The notes below the pieces were generated by a model. That model searched no databases, was not told the origin of the DNA, and saw only the letters and a program-made list of their open reading frames with translations. Below, piece after piece: positions 15,901 through 23,246 of a DNA stretch of 64,000 nucleotides (position 1 is the first letter of the stretch; every line of letters starts with the position of its first letter). Source of the stretch: Kribbella pratensis (GTDB taxonomy: Bacteria > Actinomycetota > Actinomycetes > Propionibacteriales > Kribbellaceae); the NCBI RefSeq assembly GCF_004365355.1, contig NZ_SODP01000002.1, positions 399,531-463,530 of the forward strand. Direction: 5' to 3'. The position numbers were made by a program, and so were the translations under genes.

Positions 15901-17834
15901 TCCCAGACGGCCTGGAACGTGTCGGAGAACAGCTTGCGCAGGTCCTCGCGCTCCTCGGTGTCCTCGGGCGCCTTCAGGCCGAAGTCGTAGATGTAGGCCA
16001 TCGTGCCGTCGTCGCAGCGGATCTCGTACGGCCGCTCGTCGATCACCTCGACACCCATCGCACTCAGGTGGGGCAGCACCTGCGACAGCGACAGCGCCGT
16101 CCCTCGCCGGAAGACCTTGAAGCGGCGCTCGCCTTCCCACTCCTCGTCGATCGGGCTGTAGAGCGACATGGCCAGCCCGTCCTCGGCCGGCAGGCTCTCC
16201 AGGACATGTACGTCGTTGACCGCGACGCGGGCGTCGAAGTCCTCCTTGTACGCCTCCGGGAACGCCTGTGCGTACCGGCGGGACAGCTTGGTGACCGCAC
16301 CGTCGCCGCCCTGTGCGTGCAGCGCGGCGGTGAAGTCGTCGGCCCAGGCACGGGTCGCGTCCATCACCTGCTGCTCGAGCAGGTCCGCGTCGTACTCCCC
16401 GACGGTCTCGCCCTGCTTCATCCGGACCACGAAGTGCACGCGGGCCAGCACCGACTCGGTGACGTACGCGGCGTACGTGACGGTCTCCGCGCCGATAGCG
16501 TCCTTCAGGATCTGCTGCATCTTCAGTCGGACCGCAGTGGTGTAGCGGTCACGCGGCAGGTACACCAGGCAGGACAGGTACCGGTTGTAGACGTCACGCC
16601 GTACGAACAGCTTGACCGCACGCCGCTCCTGCAGGTGCAGCACCGACTGCACGATCGGCAGCAGGTCCTCCACCGGGGCCTGCAGCAGCTCGTCGCGCGG
16701 GTACGTCTCGAGTACGTCGAGCAGGCCCTTGCCGCTGTGGCTGTTGGGGTCGAAGCCGGTCAGGCGGAACAGCTCGAGCGCCTTGCGTCGCAGCACGGGC
16801 ACCTGCATGACGCTCTCGGTGTACGCCGTCGACGAGAGCAGACCGATGAAGCGACACTCCCGGACCGGCTCGCCGTTCTCGTCGAACTGCTTGATGCCCA
16901 CGTAGTCGAGATAGGTCGACCGGTGCACGGTGGAGCGCGAGTTGGCCTTGGTGAGGATCAGCAGCTTCCGCTCCTGCGCCTTGGCGCTCACCTCGGGCGG
17001 CAGCTTGCCGGAGCCCGGCTTCGGGTCCGACCGGAGGATGCCCAGACCCGTCCCGGGACGTCCGCGCAGGATGCCCTGCTTGCCCTCCATGGTGAAGTCG
17101 TACTCGCGGTAGCCGAGGAAGGTGAAGTGCTCGTCGGCCAGCCACTCGAGCAGCTCGCGGGCCTCCTCCACCTCGCTCTCGGGGACCGGCAGGTCGTCGG
17201 CCTTCAGCCCGGCGGCGATGCTGACCGCCTTCTCGTGCATCTTCGGCCAGTCCTCGACGGCTTCGCGTACGTCGTTCAGCACCTTCTGCAGCGCCTGCTC
17301 GAGCGCGCGGTGCTCGGCGACGTCGGCGATCCGCTCGATCTCGAGGTGCATCCAGCTCTCGCGGACCAGGTCGTGCCCGTCCGCGGCGGCGCTGTCGTCC
17401 AGGACCTCCTGCAGCGTGCCGGCGACGTCACGGCGTACGACGAACTGCGGGTGGATCAGCAGCTGGAGCTCGAGGTTGTGCTCGGTGATCGCCATCGAGG
17501 CGCTGTCGACCAGGAACGGCATGTCGTCGATGACGATCTCGACGACGGTCCGGCCGCTCGCGGACCAGCCGTGCTCATCGACGGTCGGGGTGAAGACGTG
17601 GACCTTCGCCGTACCCTGCGGGCGGCTCATCGCGGACTTGTAATGATGCCGCGCGGCGCCCAGACAGTCGTTCGGCTGGCGCTCCGCGACGTCCTCGGCG
17701 GCGACGTGCCGGTAGTACTGCTCGAGGAACGTCCTCAGCTTGCCCGGGTCGACCATTTTGTCGTGCCCATGGGTGCCCGCTGCCACCGCCTTGGCGAGCA
17801 CATCTGCCTTCTGGACGTCCAGCTTGCTCTGCAT
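12972..17834 (-). CDS. gdh: NAD-specific glutamate dehydrogenase, large (about 180 kDa) type
   Basis: A 1620-residue enzyme of the Bac_GDH family that deaminates glutamate to 2-oxoglutarate with NAD. Length is normal for the giant type (about 1,580-1,650). The catalytic core in the middle contains [22 protein letters not shown] and [14 protein letters not shown], then [17 protein letters not shown] and [10 protein letters not shown], all expected for this family. The N-terminal half carries ACT-like regulatory segments. I chose [11 protein letters not shown] because the 22 codons before it are Arg-rich and look untranslated. It converges with the GntR gene, one base apart. A 1285-residue open frame on the other strand is only a codon-bias shadow. 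Confidence 0.96.
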   Translation of the reverse strand: [1620 protein letters not shown]

Positions 17835-17949
17835 TCCCCACCGTCTCCACACGTGACGTCGGCGTCGCTCTCGCCGGACCGCACGACGTTGTGCGGTCAC
17901 TCAGAGATTAGTCCACCTTTGTCACTGGTGTGGTGTCGGGACGGAGCTG

Positions 17950-18147
17950 TCATCGATTGGTGAGGCGTAAGGCAAGAGCCGGACACGCGAGGACTGCGCG
18001 GCGCGCATCCGACAGTTCACCGGCGGTGATTTCACGGCCGCGCAGCACTGGGAATCCCCACTCGTCGAGCAGGATGTCGTCGGGCACAAGGCCTGCGCAC
18101 AAGCCGTGCCCGTCGCACCTGGTCCAGTCGATCTCGAGCTTGTTCAT
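17950..18147 (-). CDS. Small ferredoxin, three-cysteine type
   Basis: A 65-residue ferredoxin of the kind often paired with P450s or small flavoenzymes. Visible cluster ligands are Cys in TRCDGHGLCAG (two Cys, spaced C-x5-C) and one in VLACPALAL, giving three cysteines as in [3Fe-4S] ferredoxins; the position of the fourth ligand is Gly/His. It is the last gene of a five-gene overlapping redox operon (ATGA overlap with the NuoF-like gene), so it most likely accepts or donates electrons for that flavoprotein. Confidence 0.9.
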   Translation of the reverse strand: MNKLEIDWTRCDGHGLCAGLVPDDILLDEWGFPVLRGREITAGELSDARRAVLACPALALRLTNR

Positions 18148-19343
18148 CGGGTACCTCCGAGGACTCCGAGGACCGGGCGGCCGCATCCCCGACCGGTGAG
18201 GTGATGCTGTACGTCGTCGTCGAACACCTCGAGCGCGGACGTGAGGAATCTCGCAGTCCCGTCCGGGTGTGCACAGGCTCCCCGCCCCGGAACCAGACCG
18301 AGATGCCGGTGTGCGTCGTGCCAGCCCCGCGGATCGCCGGCCGTCAACCGGGCGAAGTCGTCGACCAGAGCTGCCAGGCCGAAGACACAGGGCCCGCACT
18401 GCCCGGCTGACTGACTGGACAGCCACTGGGTGACACGGGTGATCTCACCGAGCGGGCAGGTGTCGGACCCGAGCGCCAGGATGATGCCGGCCGACACCTC
18501 CGGTCGCTGCAGCGTCACGCCCTCGGTCTGTGGCAGCCAGCGGCCGTGGTAGCCGCCCAGCAGTACGGGGCCGGCTTGCGCACCGGCGTACTGCAGGACT
18601 GTGTCGAGTGGGATACCGGTCGGTGTCTCGATCACGCCGGGCCGCTGTACGGCGCCGTCGATCGTCAGCAGCTGCGTGCCGGGCTCACTGATCAGTCCGG
18701 TGCTGCTGAACCCACGGGACCCGAGCCGCGCGAGTACGGCGAGCTGAGCGAAGGTCTCGACGTTCGACAGGAACGTCGGTCGTCGGTGATACCCCTTGCG
18801 GGTCGGCAGCACCCTGCGACCAGGCGGTACGGCGTTGCCACCCTCCAGCGCGCTCAGCACCGCACGGGCCTCCCCCGCGACGAACCGACCCGGCGTCTCC
18901 TGTACTTCGATGGCGAGCCGGTCGTCACGCTCCATCAGCGCCTCACGGATGGAGACGGCGGCTCTTGCGTCATGCACGGCGATCAGCACATGCGGCGCTC
19001 CCAGCGCGTGCGCCAGTCCGACCGCGCCGTCCAGGACGAGGTGTGGTGACTGGGTCAGGAGCAAGCGGTCCTTACGGCTCACCGGCTCGCTCTCTGAGCC
19101 GTTGACCACGACAGCTTCCACTCCACGAGCTGGGAGGTCCTGCAGCTTGAGTGCGACCGGGAACGCCGCTCCGCCACGTCCTCTGAGTCCCACCGCTTCA
19201 CACAGCTTGGTGTACTGGTCGCGGGTCAACACGGGCAGGCTGCCGTGGGTCAGCAGATGACGCTGCAGGTCCAGGCGGCCCTGGTCGAGTCCGGCGAGGA
19301 CTCTGGCCTCACCGATGACCCGGGTGTCGTCCACGGTGATCAT
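18144..19343 (-). CDS. NuoF-like NADH dehydrogenase subunit (SLBB, iron-sulfur)
   Basis: A 399-residue relative of NADH:quinone oxidoreductase subunit F. The FMN/NADH region is GLRGRGGAAFPVALKL with NGSESEPVSRKDR; the SLBB-type middle has PGVIETPTGIPLDTVLQYAG. The C-terminal iron-sulfur region reads SAGQCGPCVFG and later RGACAHPDG. The canonical ESCGxCxPC would have a Cys where this protein has Ala, so only three of four [4Fe-4S] ligands are seen. I recall such variants from actinobacterial stand-alone NuoF paralogues. The start overlaps the haem-protein stop and the stop overlaps the ferredoxin start, which suggests an NADH-to-ferredoxin/haem electron chain. Confidence 0.88.
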   Translation of the reverse strand: MITVDDTRVIGEARVLAGLDQGRLDLQRHLLTHGSLPVLTRDQYTKLCEAVGLRGRGGAAFPVALKLQDLPARGVEAVVVNGSESEPVSRKDRLLLTQSPHLVLDGAVGLAHALGAPHVLIAVHDARAAVSIREALMERDDRLAIEVQETPGRFVAGEARAVLSALEGGNAVPPGRRVLPTRKGYHRRPTFLSNVETFAQLAVLARLGSRGFSSTGLISEPGTQLLTIDGAVQRPGVIETPTGIPLDTVLQYAGAQAGPVLLGGYHGRWLPQTEGVTLQRPEVSAGIILALGSDTCPLGEITRVTQWLSSQSAGQCGPCVFGLAALVDDFARLTAGDPRGWHDAHRHLGLVPGRGACAHPDGTARFLTSALEVFDDDVQHHLTGRGCGRPVLGVLGGTR

Positions 19344-19891
19344 TGAGTCCTCCAGGCACGGGTGAGCTTCGGGGCGGCGTTGAGGCGGTACACACCCGCA
19401 GTGGCGACCGCAGTCAGGCAGCCGATGGTGATGGCGAGCATCCACGGCGTACTGCGGTCTGTGCCGGCGAGCAGTGCGTGCCCGATGGCCAGCAGCCAGC
19501 CGACCGACGCGGCGATGTGGAGCTTGCGCCAGTACTTCGTGAACGTCGCGGACGCGGCCAACCGACCACGGGATGCGCCGACGAGGGACGCCAGTACGAG
19601 GCTGTAGAGAGCCACTACGCCGACCGCCATCGCGAACGGCCTGTAGCCAGCGCCGAACGGCCAGACCAGCACAGTCGGACTGATCGCCACATAGCTGTCG
19701 GCGATCACAGCGACCACATGGGTTGTCAGCAGGACCAGTCCGGTCACTGCGGCCGAGCGGTGCACGTACTGCAGCCAGAACCGGCGCTCAGGCCGACGGA
19801 CGTTCGGCATGACCATGCCGAGCACTGCTGACAGCGTGAACATGACCATGGTGACCACACCAGCAGCGCGGGCCAGGTACCACAGCGTCAT
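19340..19891 (-). CDS. Ferric-reductase-like transmembrane haem protein
   Basis: A 183-residue membrane protein with five to six hydrophobic segments. Two histidine pairs with haem spacing are visible: H-x13-H in YVHRSAAVTGLVLLTTHVV and H-x12-H in LHIAASVGWLLAIGHALL. This fits the bis-haem core of the ferric reductase/MsrQ family, without the FAD/NAD domain of eukaryotic FREs. It lies between ApbE and the NuoF-like protein with overlapping codons on both sides, so it probably carries electrons across the membrane from the NuoF-like protein/ferredoxin to an extracytoplasmic acceptor (inference). Confidence 0.85.
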   Translation of the reverse strand: MTLWYLARAAGVVTMVMFTLSAVLGMVMPNVRRPERRFWLQYVHRSAAVTGLVLLTTHVVAVIADSYVAISPTVLVWPFGAGYRPFAMAVGVVALYSLVLASLVGASRGRLAASATFTKYWRKLHIAASVGWLLAIGHALLAGTDRSTPWMLAITIGCLTAVATAGVYRLNAAPKLTRAWRTQ

Positions 19892-20799
19892 CAGGCAGCC
19901 CTGCTTGCAGTCGGCCAGCCCGACAACTCGGTGACCTCGCCGTCCTCAGCGACCAGCCGGGACGGGTGACCAGCCAGCTTCAGTCGACCGACCGCTGCGT
20001 CCCCGGTGGCCACAAGCGCAGTACTGAAGGTGTTCGCCCGTACTGCGGTCGGAGCCCAGACCGATGCAGTCCGGTACGAGCCTGCCGCAGGCAGTCCGGT
20101 CCGAGGGTCGATGACGTGGTGGTTGTAGCCGGTCGGCGTCTGCCAACGCCGTACCGTGCGAGTTGACGTGGTCAGACCGCCGTGGGCCAGCGTGACGAGG
20201 ACGCCCTCCTCGCCGGCGCGCTCGGCGACAGTGATTACCCACGGCTCAGCCGGCGTACCAGCAGCTCTGAGGTCACCGCCGATCTCAACGAGGACGGCGC
20301 AGCCGTAGCGCTTGCTGATGACGTTCGCAGCACGGTCCGCGGTCCAGGCCTTGGCCGTCGCGCCCAGGTCGAGCGCGCAGTCCGTCGGTACGCCGAGCAG
20401 GGCGAGCTTGCGGTTGAGGCGAACCTCCTGCCAGCCCGCGACCGGCTTCGGGTCGGCCGGTGCCTGCGGGAAGCGGCGTCGTACCGTCTCGATGTCGGCG
20501 TCGTACCCGGCCGCGATCACCGCCGGGCCGACGGTCGGGTCCACCGCGCCGCCGCTCATCTGGGCCGCGACCAGGCTGACGTCGACCAGGTCGACGAGCA
20601 GACGGGACACCGGTACGAGCGCGCCGGCGCGACTGTTCACGGCGGAGAGCTCGGAGTCCGGGCGGAAGCGGCTGGCGGCCTTGTCGACGCGATCCATCAG
20701 CGTCTTGAGCTCGCCGCAGGCCGCTCCCAGTACGGCGGGATCGTCGACGGTCAGCCGGACGGTACAACTCCACGCGGTCCAGGTCCGGGAGGCGGTCAT
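19891..20799 (-). CDS. apbE: FAD:protein FMN transferase (ApbE family)
   Basis: A 302-residue ApbE-family flavin transferase that attaches FMN to Thr/Ser of partner proteins. Family features are RFRPDSELSAVNSRAG at about residues 43-58, SGGAVDPTVGPAVIAAGYD, LDLGATAKAWTADRAA and GGDLRAAG, then the C-terminal HHVIDPRTGLPA and ANTFSTALVATGD. No signal peptide or lipobox is visible, unlike exported ApbE lipoproteins, so it may act in the cytoplasm or with a membrane partner. The stop abuts the haem-protein start (one-base overlap) and the start overlaps the Ser-rich gene. Confidence 0.93.
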   Translation of the reverse strand: MTASRTWTAWSCTVRLTVDDPAVLGAACGELKTLMDRVDKAASRFRPDSELSAVNSRAGALVPVSRLLVDLVDVSLVAAQMSGGAVDPTVGPAVIAAGYDADIETVRRRFPQAPADPKPVAGWQEVRLNRKLALLGVPTDCALDLGATAKAWTADRAANVISKRYGCAVLVEIGGDLRAAGTPAEPWVITVAERAGEEGVLVTLAHGGLTTSTRTVRRWQTPTGYNHHVIDPRTGLPAAGSYRTASVWAPTAVRANTFSTALVATGDAAVGRLKLAGHPSRLVAEDGEVTELSGWPTASRAA

Positions 20800-21086
20800 G
20801 ACCCGTTGCTCCCACCTTGCGAAGTCGAGCCGGAGCTGGACGAGCCGAGCCCACTCGAGCTGGAGCTACCGCTGTCGTCGGAGCCACTCGAGTTCGAGTC
20901 GTCCGAGCTGCTCGAGGTGGCCGTCGTACCGCTGGTGTTGCTTGTCCTGTCGCTGTTCTTGGACGACACGACCGCGACCGAGATCCCGGTCGCGCCGACA
21001 CCGAGGACGGCGGTGGCTATCGCGGCTGCGGACGCCCGATGCAACCAGCGCCGGCGAATGGACTGGGGCTTGTCTGTGCTGACCAT
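20796..21086 (-). CDS. Small membrane-anchored Ser-rich protein of the ApbE operon
   Basis: A 96-residue protein: a basic N-terminus, one hydrophobic segment at about residues 18-41 (ASAAAIATAVLGVGATGISVAVV), and then a 50-residue tail made almost wholly of Ser, Gly, Thr, Asp and Asn. Its ATGA overlap with apbE and its position as first gene of the redox operon support a real gene. The low-complexity tail would sit outside the membrane and is probably a linker or truncated partner. In similar operons this position may hold an FMN-binding domain protein, which is absent here. Function unknown. Confidence 0.7.
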   Translation of the reverse strand: MVSTDKPQSIRRRWLHRASAAAIATAVLGVGATGISVAVVSSKNSDRTSNTSGTTATSSSSDDSNSSGSDDSGSSSSSGLGSSSSGSTSQGGSNGS

Positions 21087-21164
21087 GCCCCAAGCCTCGG
21101 TCGAGGCCCGTCAGCCGCACTCCAAGAGAAGATCAAGCCATCGTCAAGTCTTGCTGAAAGCTCT

Positions 21165-21181
21165 CTGAGAGGGGCTCTCAG
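21165..21181. terminator. Hairpin at the end of the marR gene
   Basis: Perfect 7-bp stem CTGAGAG / CTCTCAG with a 3-base GGG loop. It overlaps the last codon of the minus-strand marR gene and lies 79 bp upstream of the redox operon start. There is no T-run. It could end marR transcription before the redox operon. Confidence 0.5.
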
Positions 21182-21663
21182 GACCGGTCGGCCAGCGGGC
21201 AGTCGGTGTCGCAGTGCTTGCCGATCGTCGCGACCACCTCGTCGGACACCTCGCCGAGGACCGTCATCCGGTCGGGGCCGAACACGTCGACGAAGAACTC
21301 CCGGACGCGGGCCGCATGCGCCGGCGCGCACTCCTTGATCGCAGCCATCCCCGCCTCGGTGATGGCGATCTCCGGGTAGCGGGACTCGCACGCCTCCTTG
21401 CGGATCAGGCCGCGCTTCTCCATCCGGGTCAGGTGGTGCGACAGCCGGCTCTTCTCCCACTGCGTCGACCGGCTCAGCTCGAACGCCCGCATCCGGCCGG
21501 ACTCCGACTCGGACAGGTTGACCAGGATCTCGAAGTCCGACTTGGACAGGCCGAAGTCCCGCTGGAGGTGACGCTCGAGGTGCGTCTCCAGTGTCCGGGT
21601 CATCAGCAGGTAGCTGCGCCACGCCTTCTGCTCGTCGTCGTCGAGCCACGGTCCCTTGCTCAC
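21178..21663 (-). CDS. MarR-family transcriptional regulator
   Basis: A 161-residue winged-helix protein: helix-turn-helix in LSKSDFEILVNLSESESGRMRAFELSRSTQWEKSRLSHHLTRMEKRGLIRKE (part), about residues 40-90, followed by the wing with TEAGMAAIKEC. The C-terminus contains two Cys (KHCDTDC) that could sense oxidants, but this is only an observation. It is divergent from an NmrA-family oxidoreductase with two matching palindromes between them, the usual layout for a MarR repressor and its target. Confidence 0.93.
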   Translation of the reverse strand: MSKGPWLDDDEQKAWRSYLLMTRTLETHLERHLQRDFGLSKSDFEILVNLSESESGRMRAFELSRSTQWEKSRLSHHLTRMEKRGLIRKEACESRYPEIAITEAGMAAIKECAPAHAARVREFFVDVFGPDRMTVLGEVSDEVVATIGKHCDTDCPLADRS

Positions 21664-21682
21664 GAACCCATCCTACCGGGTC

Positions 21683-21700
21683 GGGTTGACACATCAACCC
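21683..21700. promoter_or_regulatory. MarR operator, copy 1
   Basis: Inverted repeat GGGTTGA-CACA-TCAACCC, perfect 7-bp arms, 20 bp before the marR start codon. Confidence 0.75.
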
Positions 21701-21720
21701 AACGAGCTACGATCGGTCGA

Positions 21721-21734
21721 GTTGACACATCAAC
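21721..21734. promoter_or_regulatory. MarR operator, copy 2
   Basis: Inverted repeat GTTGA-CACA-TCAAC with the same 12-base core TTGACACATCAA as copy 1. The centres are 36 bp apart, and it ends 23 bp before the nmrA-type start. Confidence 0.75.
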
Positions 21735-21757
21735 CTAACTCTTGGGAGTGACTGGAT

Positions 21758-22729
21758 ATGACCAAGCTGATCGCTGTCGTCGGCGCCACCGGGAACCAGG
21801 GCGGCGGTCTGGTCCGCGCGATCCTGGCCGACACGTCCGGCGAGTACGCCGTCCGGGCCCTGACCCGGAACCCGGACTCGGCCAAGGGCAAGGCACTCGC
21901 CGCCGCGGGCGCCGAGGTGGTCGCGGCCGACCTCGACGACGAGGCGAGCATGCGGGCCGCGTTCGACGGCGCGTACGGCGCCTTCGTGGTGACGGACTAC
22001 TGGGTCCAGCGGACCGACGAGGAAGAGGCCGCCCGAACCCGCGCCGAGATGGAGCTCGACCAGGCCGAGATCGCCGCCCGGGCCGCCCGCGACGCCGGTG
22101 TCGAGCACGTGGTCTGGTCGACGCTCGAGGACACCAGGACGTTTTTCGCCGGGCGCGACGACGTACCGAGCCTGGAGGACGGGCGCTACAAGGTCCCGCA
22201 CTTCGACGCGAAGGGCGAGGCCGACGAGATCTTCACGAAGTACGGCGTACCGACGACGTTCCTGCGGACCACGTTCTACTTCGACGCGTTCATCAACGGC
22301 ATGCCGCCCACCCGCAACGCCGACGGCAAGCTGACCATCACCATGCCGATGGCCGACCGCCCGCTGGCCGGCGTCGCCTCCGAGGACATCGGCCGCACCG
22401 CCTTCGCCATCCTCAAGCACCCCGACCTGATCGGCGAAACCATCAGCATCGCCGGCGACCACCTCACCGTCGACCAGTACGCCGCCGCCCTGAGCGAAGC
22501 CTTCGGCGAAGAGGTCCTCTACCACGCCCCCACCTGGGAAGAGTTCCGCGAATACCCCTTCCCGATGGCAGTAGAGATGTCCAACATGTTCCAGTTCTAC
22601 GCCGAAGACCACCAACGCTTCACCGGCGACCGCGACGTCGACAAGGTCCGCGAGCTGAACCCGCAGTTGGAGTCCTTCGCAACCTGGCTCGACAGGCACC
22701 GCGACGAGCTCAAAGCCTCGCAAAACTAA
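21758..22729 (+). CDS. NmrA-family NAD(P)-binding oxidoreductase / regulator (predicted integration target)
   Basis: A 323-residue Rossmann protein: GATGNQGGGLVRAIL at residues 9-23, LTRNPDS as the NADP-discriminating loop, VVAADLDD, and HVVWSTLEDTR before the substrate half. NmrA-like proteins sense or reduce with NAD(P)(H). GGGAG lies 8 bp before the ATG. MarR control is likely through the two operators just upstream. The last 48 codons plus the terminator are repeated at 46673-46866 and the very end again at 47495-47576, which suggests the 3' end served as an attachment site for integrative elements. Confidence 0.92.
   Translation: MTKLIAVVGATGNQGGGLVRAILADTSGEYAVRALTRNPDSAKGKALAAAGAEVVAADLDDEASMRAAFDGAYGAFVVTDYWVQRTDEEEAARTRAEMELDQAEIAARAARDAGVEHVVWSTLEDTRTFFAGRDDVPSLEDGRYKVPHFDAKGEADEIFTKYGVPTTFLRTTFYFDAFINGMPPTRNADGKLTITMPMADRPLAGVASEDIGRTAFAILKHPDLIGETISIAGDHLTVDQYAAALSEAFGEEVLYHAPTWEEFREYPFPMAVEMSNMFQFYAEDHQRFTGDRDVDKVRELNPQLESFATWLDRHRDELKASQN
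22581..22605. other. Predicted attL core (25 bp) inside the nmrA-type 3' end
   Basis: The 25 bases here, beginning CCAACATGTTCC, are identical to 46668-46692, just after the integrase gene. Upstream of the core the two loci are unrelated. Downstream they stay similar (same 48-codon end and a similar terminator) but diverged, as expected when an element brings its own replacement 3' end. Prediction from layout only. Confidence 0.5.
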
Positions 22730-22745
22730 CGAACCCCCGCTTCAC

Positions 22746-22780
22746 CCCGGCGGCCTGAGGCGTACCCCCAGGCCGCCGGG
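22746..22780 (+). terminator. Terminator of the nmrA-type gene
   Basis: Perfect 12-bp stem CCCGGCGGCCTG / CAGGCCGCCGGG with an 11-base loop, 16 bp after the stop codon. No T-run, as is common in actinobacteria. A shortened version (8-bp arms) follows each of the two extra nmrA tails. Confidence 0.85.
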
Positions 22781-22835
22781 CATCCGACTGATTCGCACTC
22801 ATCAACTCGCGTCGTTGACCGCCATTTCGCAGCAC

Positions 22836-22859
22836 CTCACGGAGCAGTGACGGAGCAGG
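22836..22859. repeat. ACGGAGCAG direct repeats, left copy (candidate integrase arm site)
   Basis: Two ACGGAGCAG units 11 bp apart in a 24-bp block that matches 46509-46532 at 23 of 24 bases. It lies about 230 bp inside the left core. The right copy falls in the end of the integrase gene, about 135 bp inside the right core. Either an arm-type binding site or a relic of an integrase 3' end. Confidence 0.55.
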
Positions 22860-22910
22860 GAGCGTTGCGCCAACTAGAACATACGTTCGAAGAACATGTA
22901 TTCTGAGGCC

Positions 22911-23246
22911 ATGCTCGGTCGGTTCACCGTGCGCCCGTCCGATGACGGTGCCAACACATTCGGCGTCTGGGACAGCGCGGTCAACGGATGGCGTGCAACA
23001 GGCATCTCCGACGAGCCCAAGGCCCGCGAACTGGCTTCCGACCTAGACATCCAGTACGACGCCCACGGCCCGCGCCCGGCTGACGCGATCCGGCACCTCC
23101 AGCCTTCCCAGGAAGTACAGCGTGCCACCTGGTCCACCGGCGAGCTCGACGTCTGGATCCGCGACAACGGCGAATGGCTGGGCCGAGTCCGCGACAAGAA
23201 CGGTCACGTCACATGGGTCCCAGGCGCCGACCTCCGTCCCCTTTGA
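22911..23246 (+). CDS. Small conserved-looking hypothetical protein
   Basis: A 111-residue soluble protein with two similar halves of small beta-rich character: GRFTVRP...TFGVWDSAVNGWRATGISDEPKARELASDLDIQYDAHGPRP at the start and STGELDVWIRDNGEWLGRVRDKNGHVTWVPGADLRP at the end (segments shown in part). The WDxxxNGW and NGEWxGRVRDxNGHVTW patterns look like a conserved actinobacterial family, but I cannot name a domain or function. An ATG five codons earlier is possible; I chose the one after CTGAGG. It is the first gene inside the putative island. Confidence 0.7.
   Translation: MLGRFTVRPSDDGANTFGVWDSAVNGWRATGISDEPKARELASDLDIQYDAHGPRPADAIRHLQPSQEVQRATWSTGELDVWIRDNGEWLGRVRDKNGHVTWVPGADLRPL

Noticed and set aside
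14106..17963. 1285-residue open frame on the plus strand
   Set aside because: Antisense to the NAD-glutamate dehydrogenase; Arg/His/Val-rich composition with no domain and no ribosome site. A GC-bias shadow.
20796..21086. Flavinylation motif in the Ser-rich peptide
   Set aside because: TSGTTATS lacks the Asp and the fold context of a true FMN-binding domain; kept only as a hypothesis in the findings.
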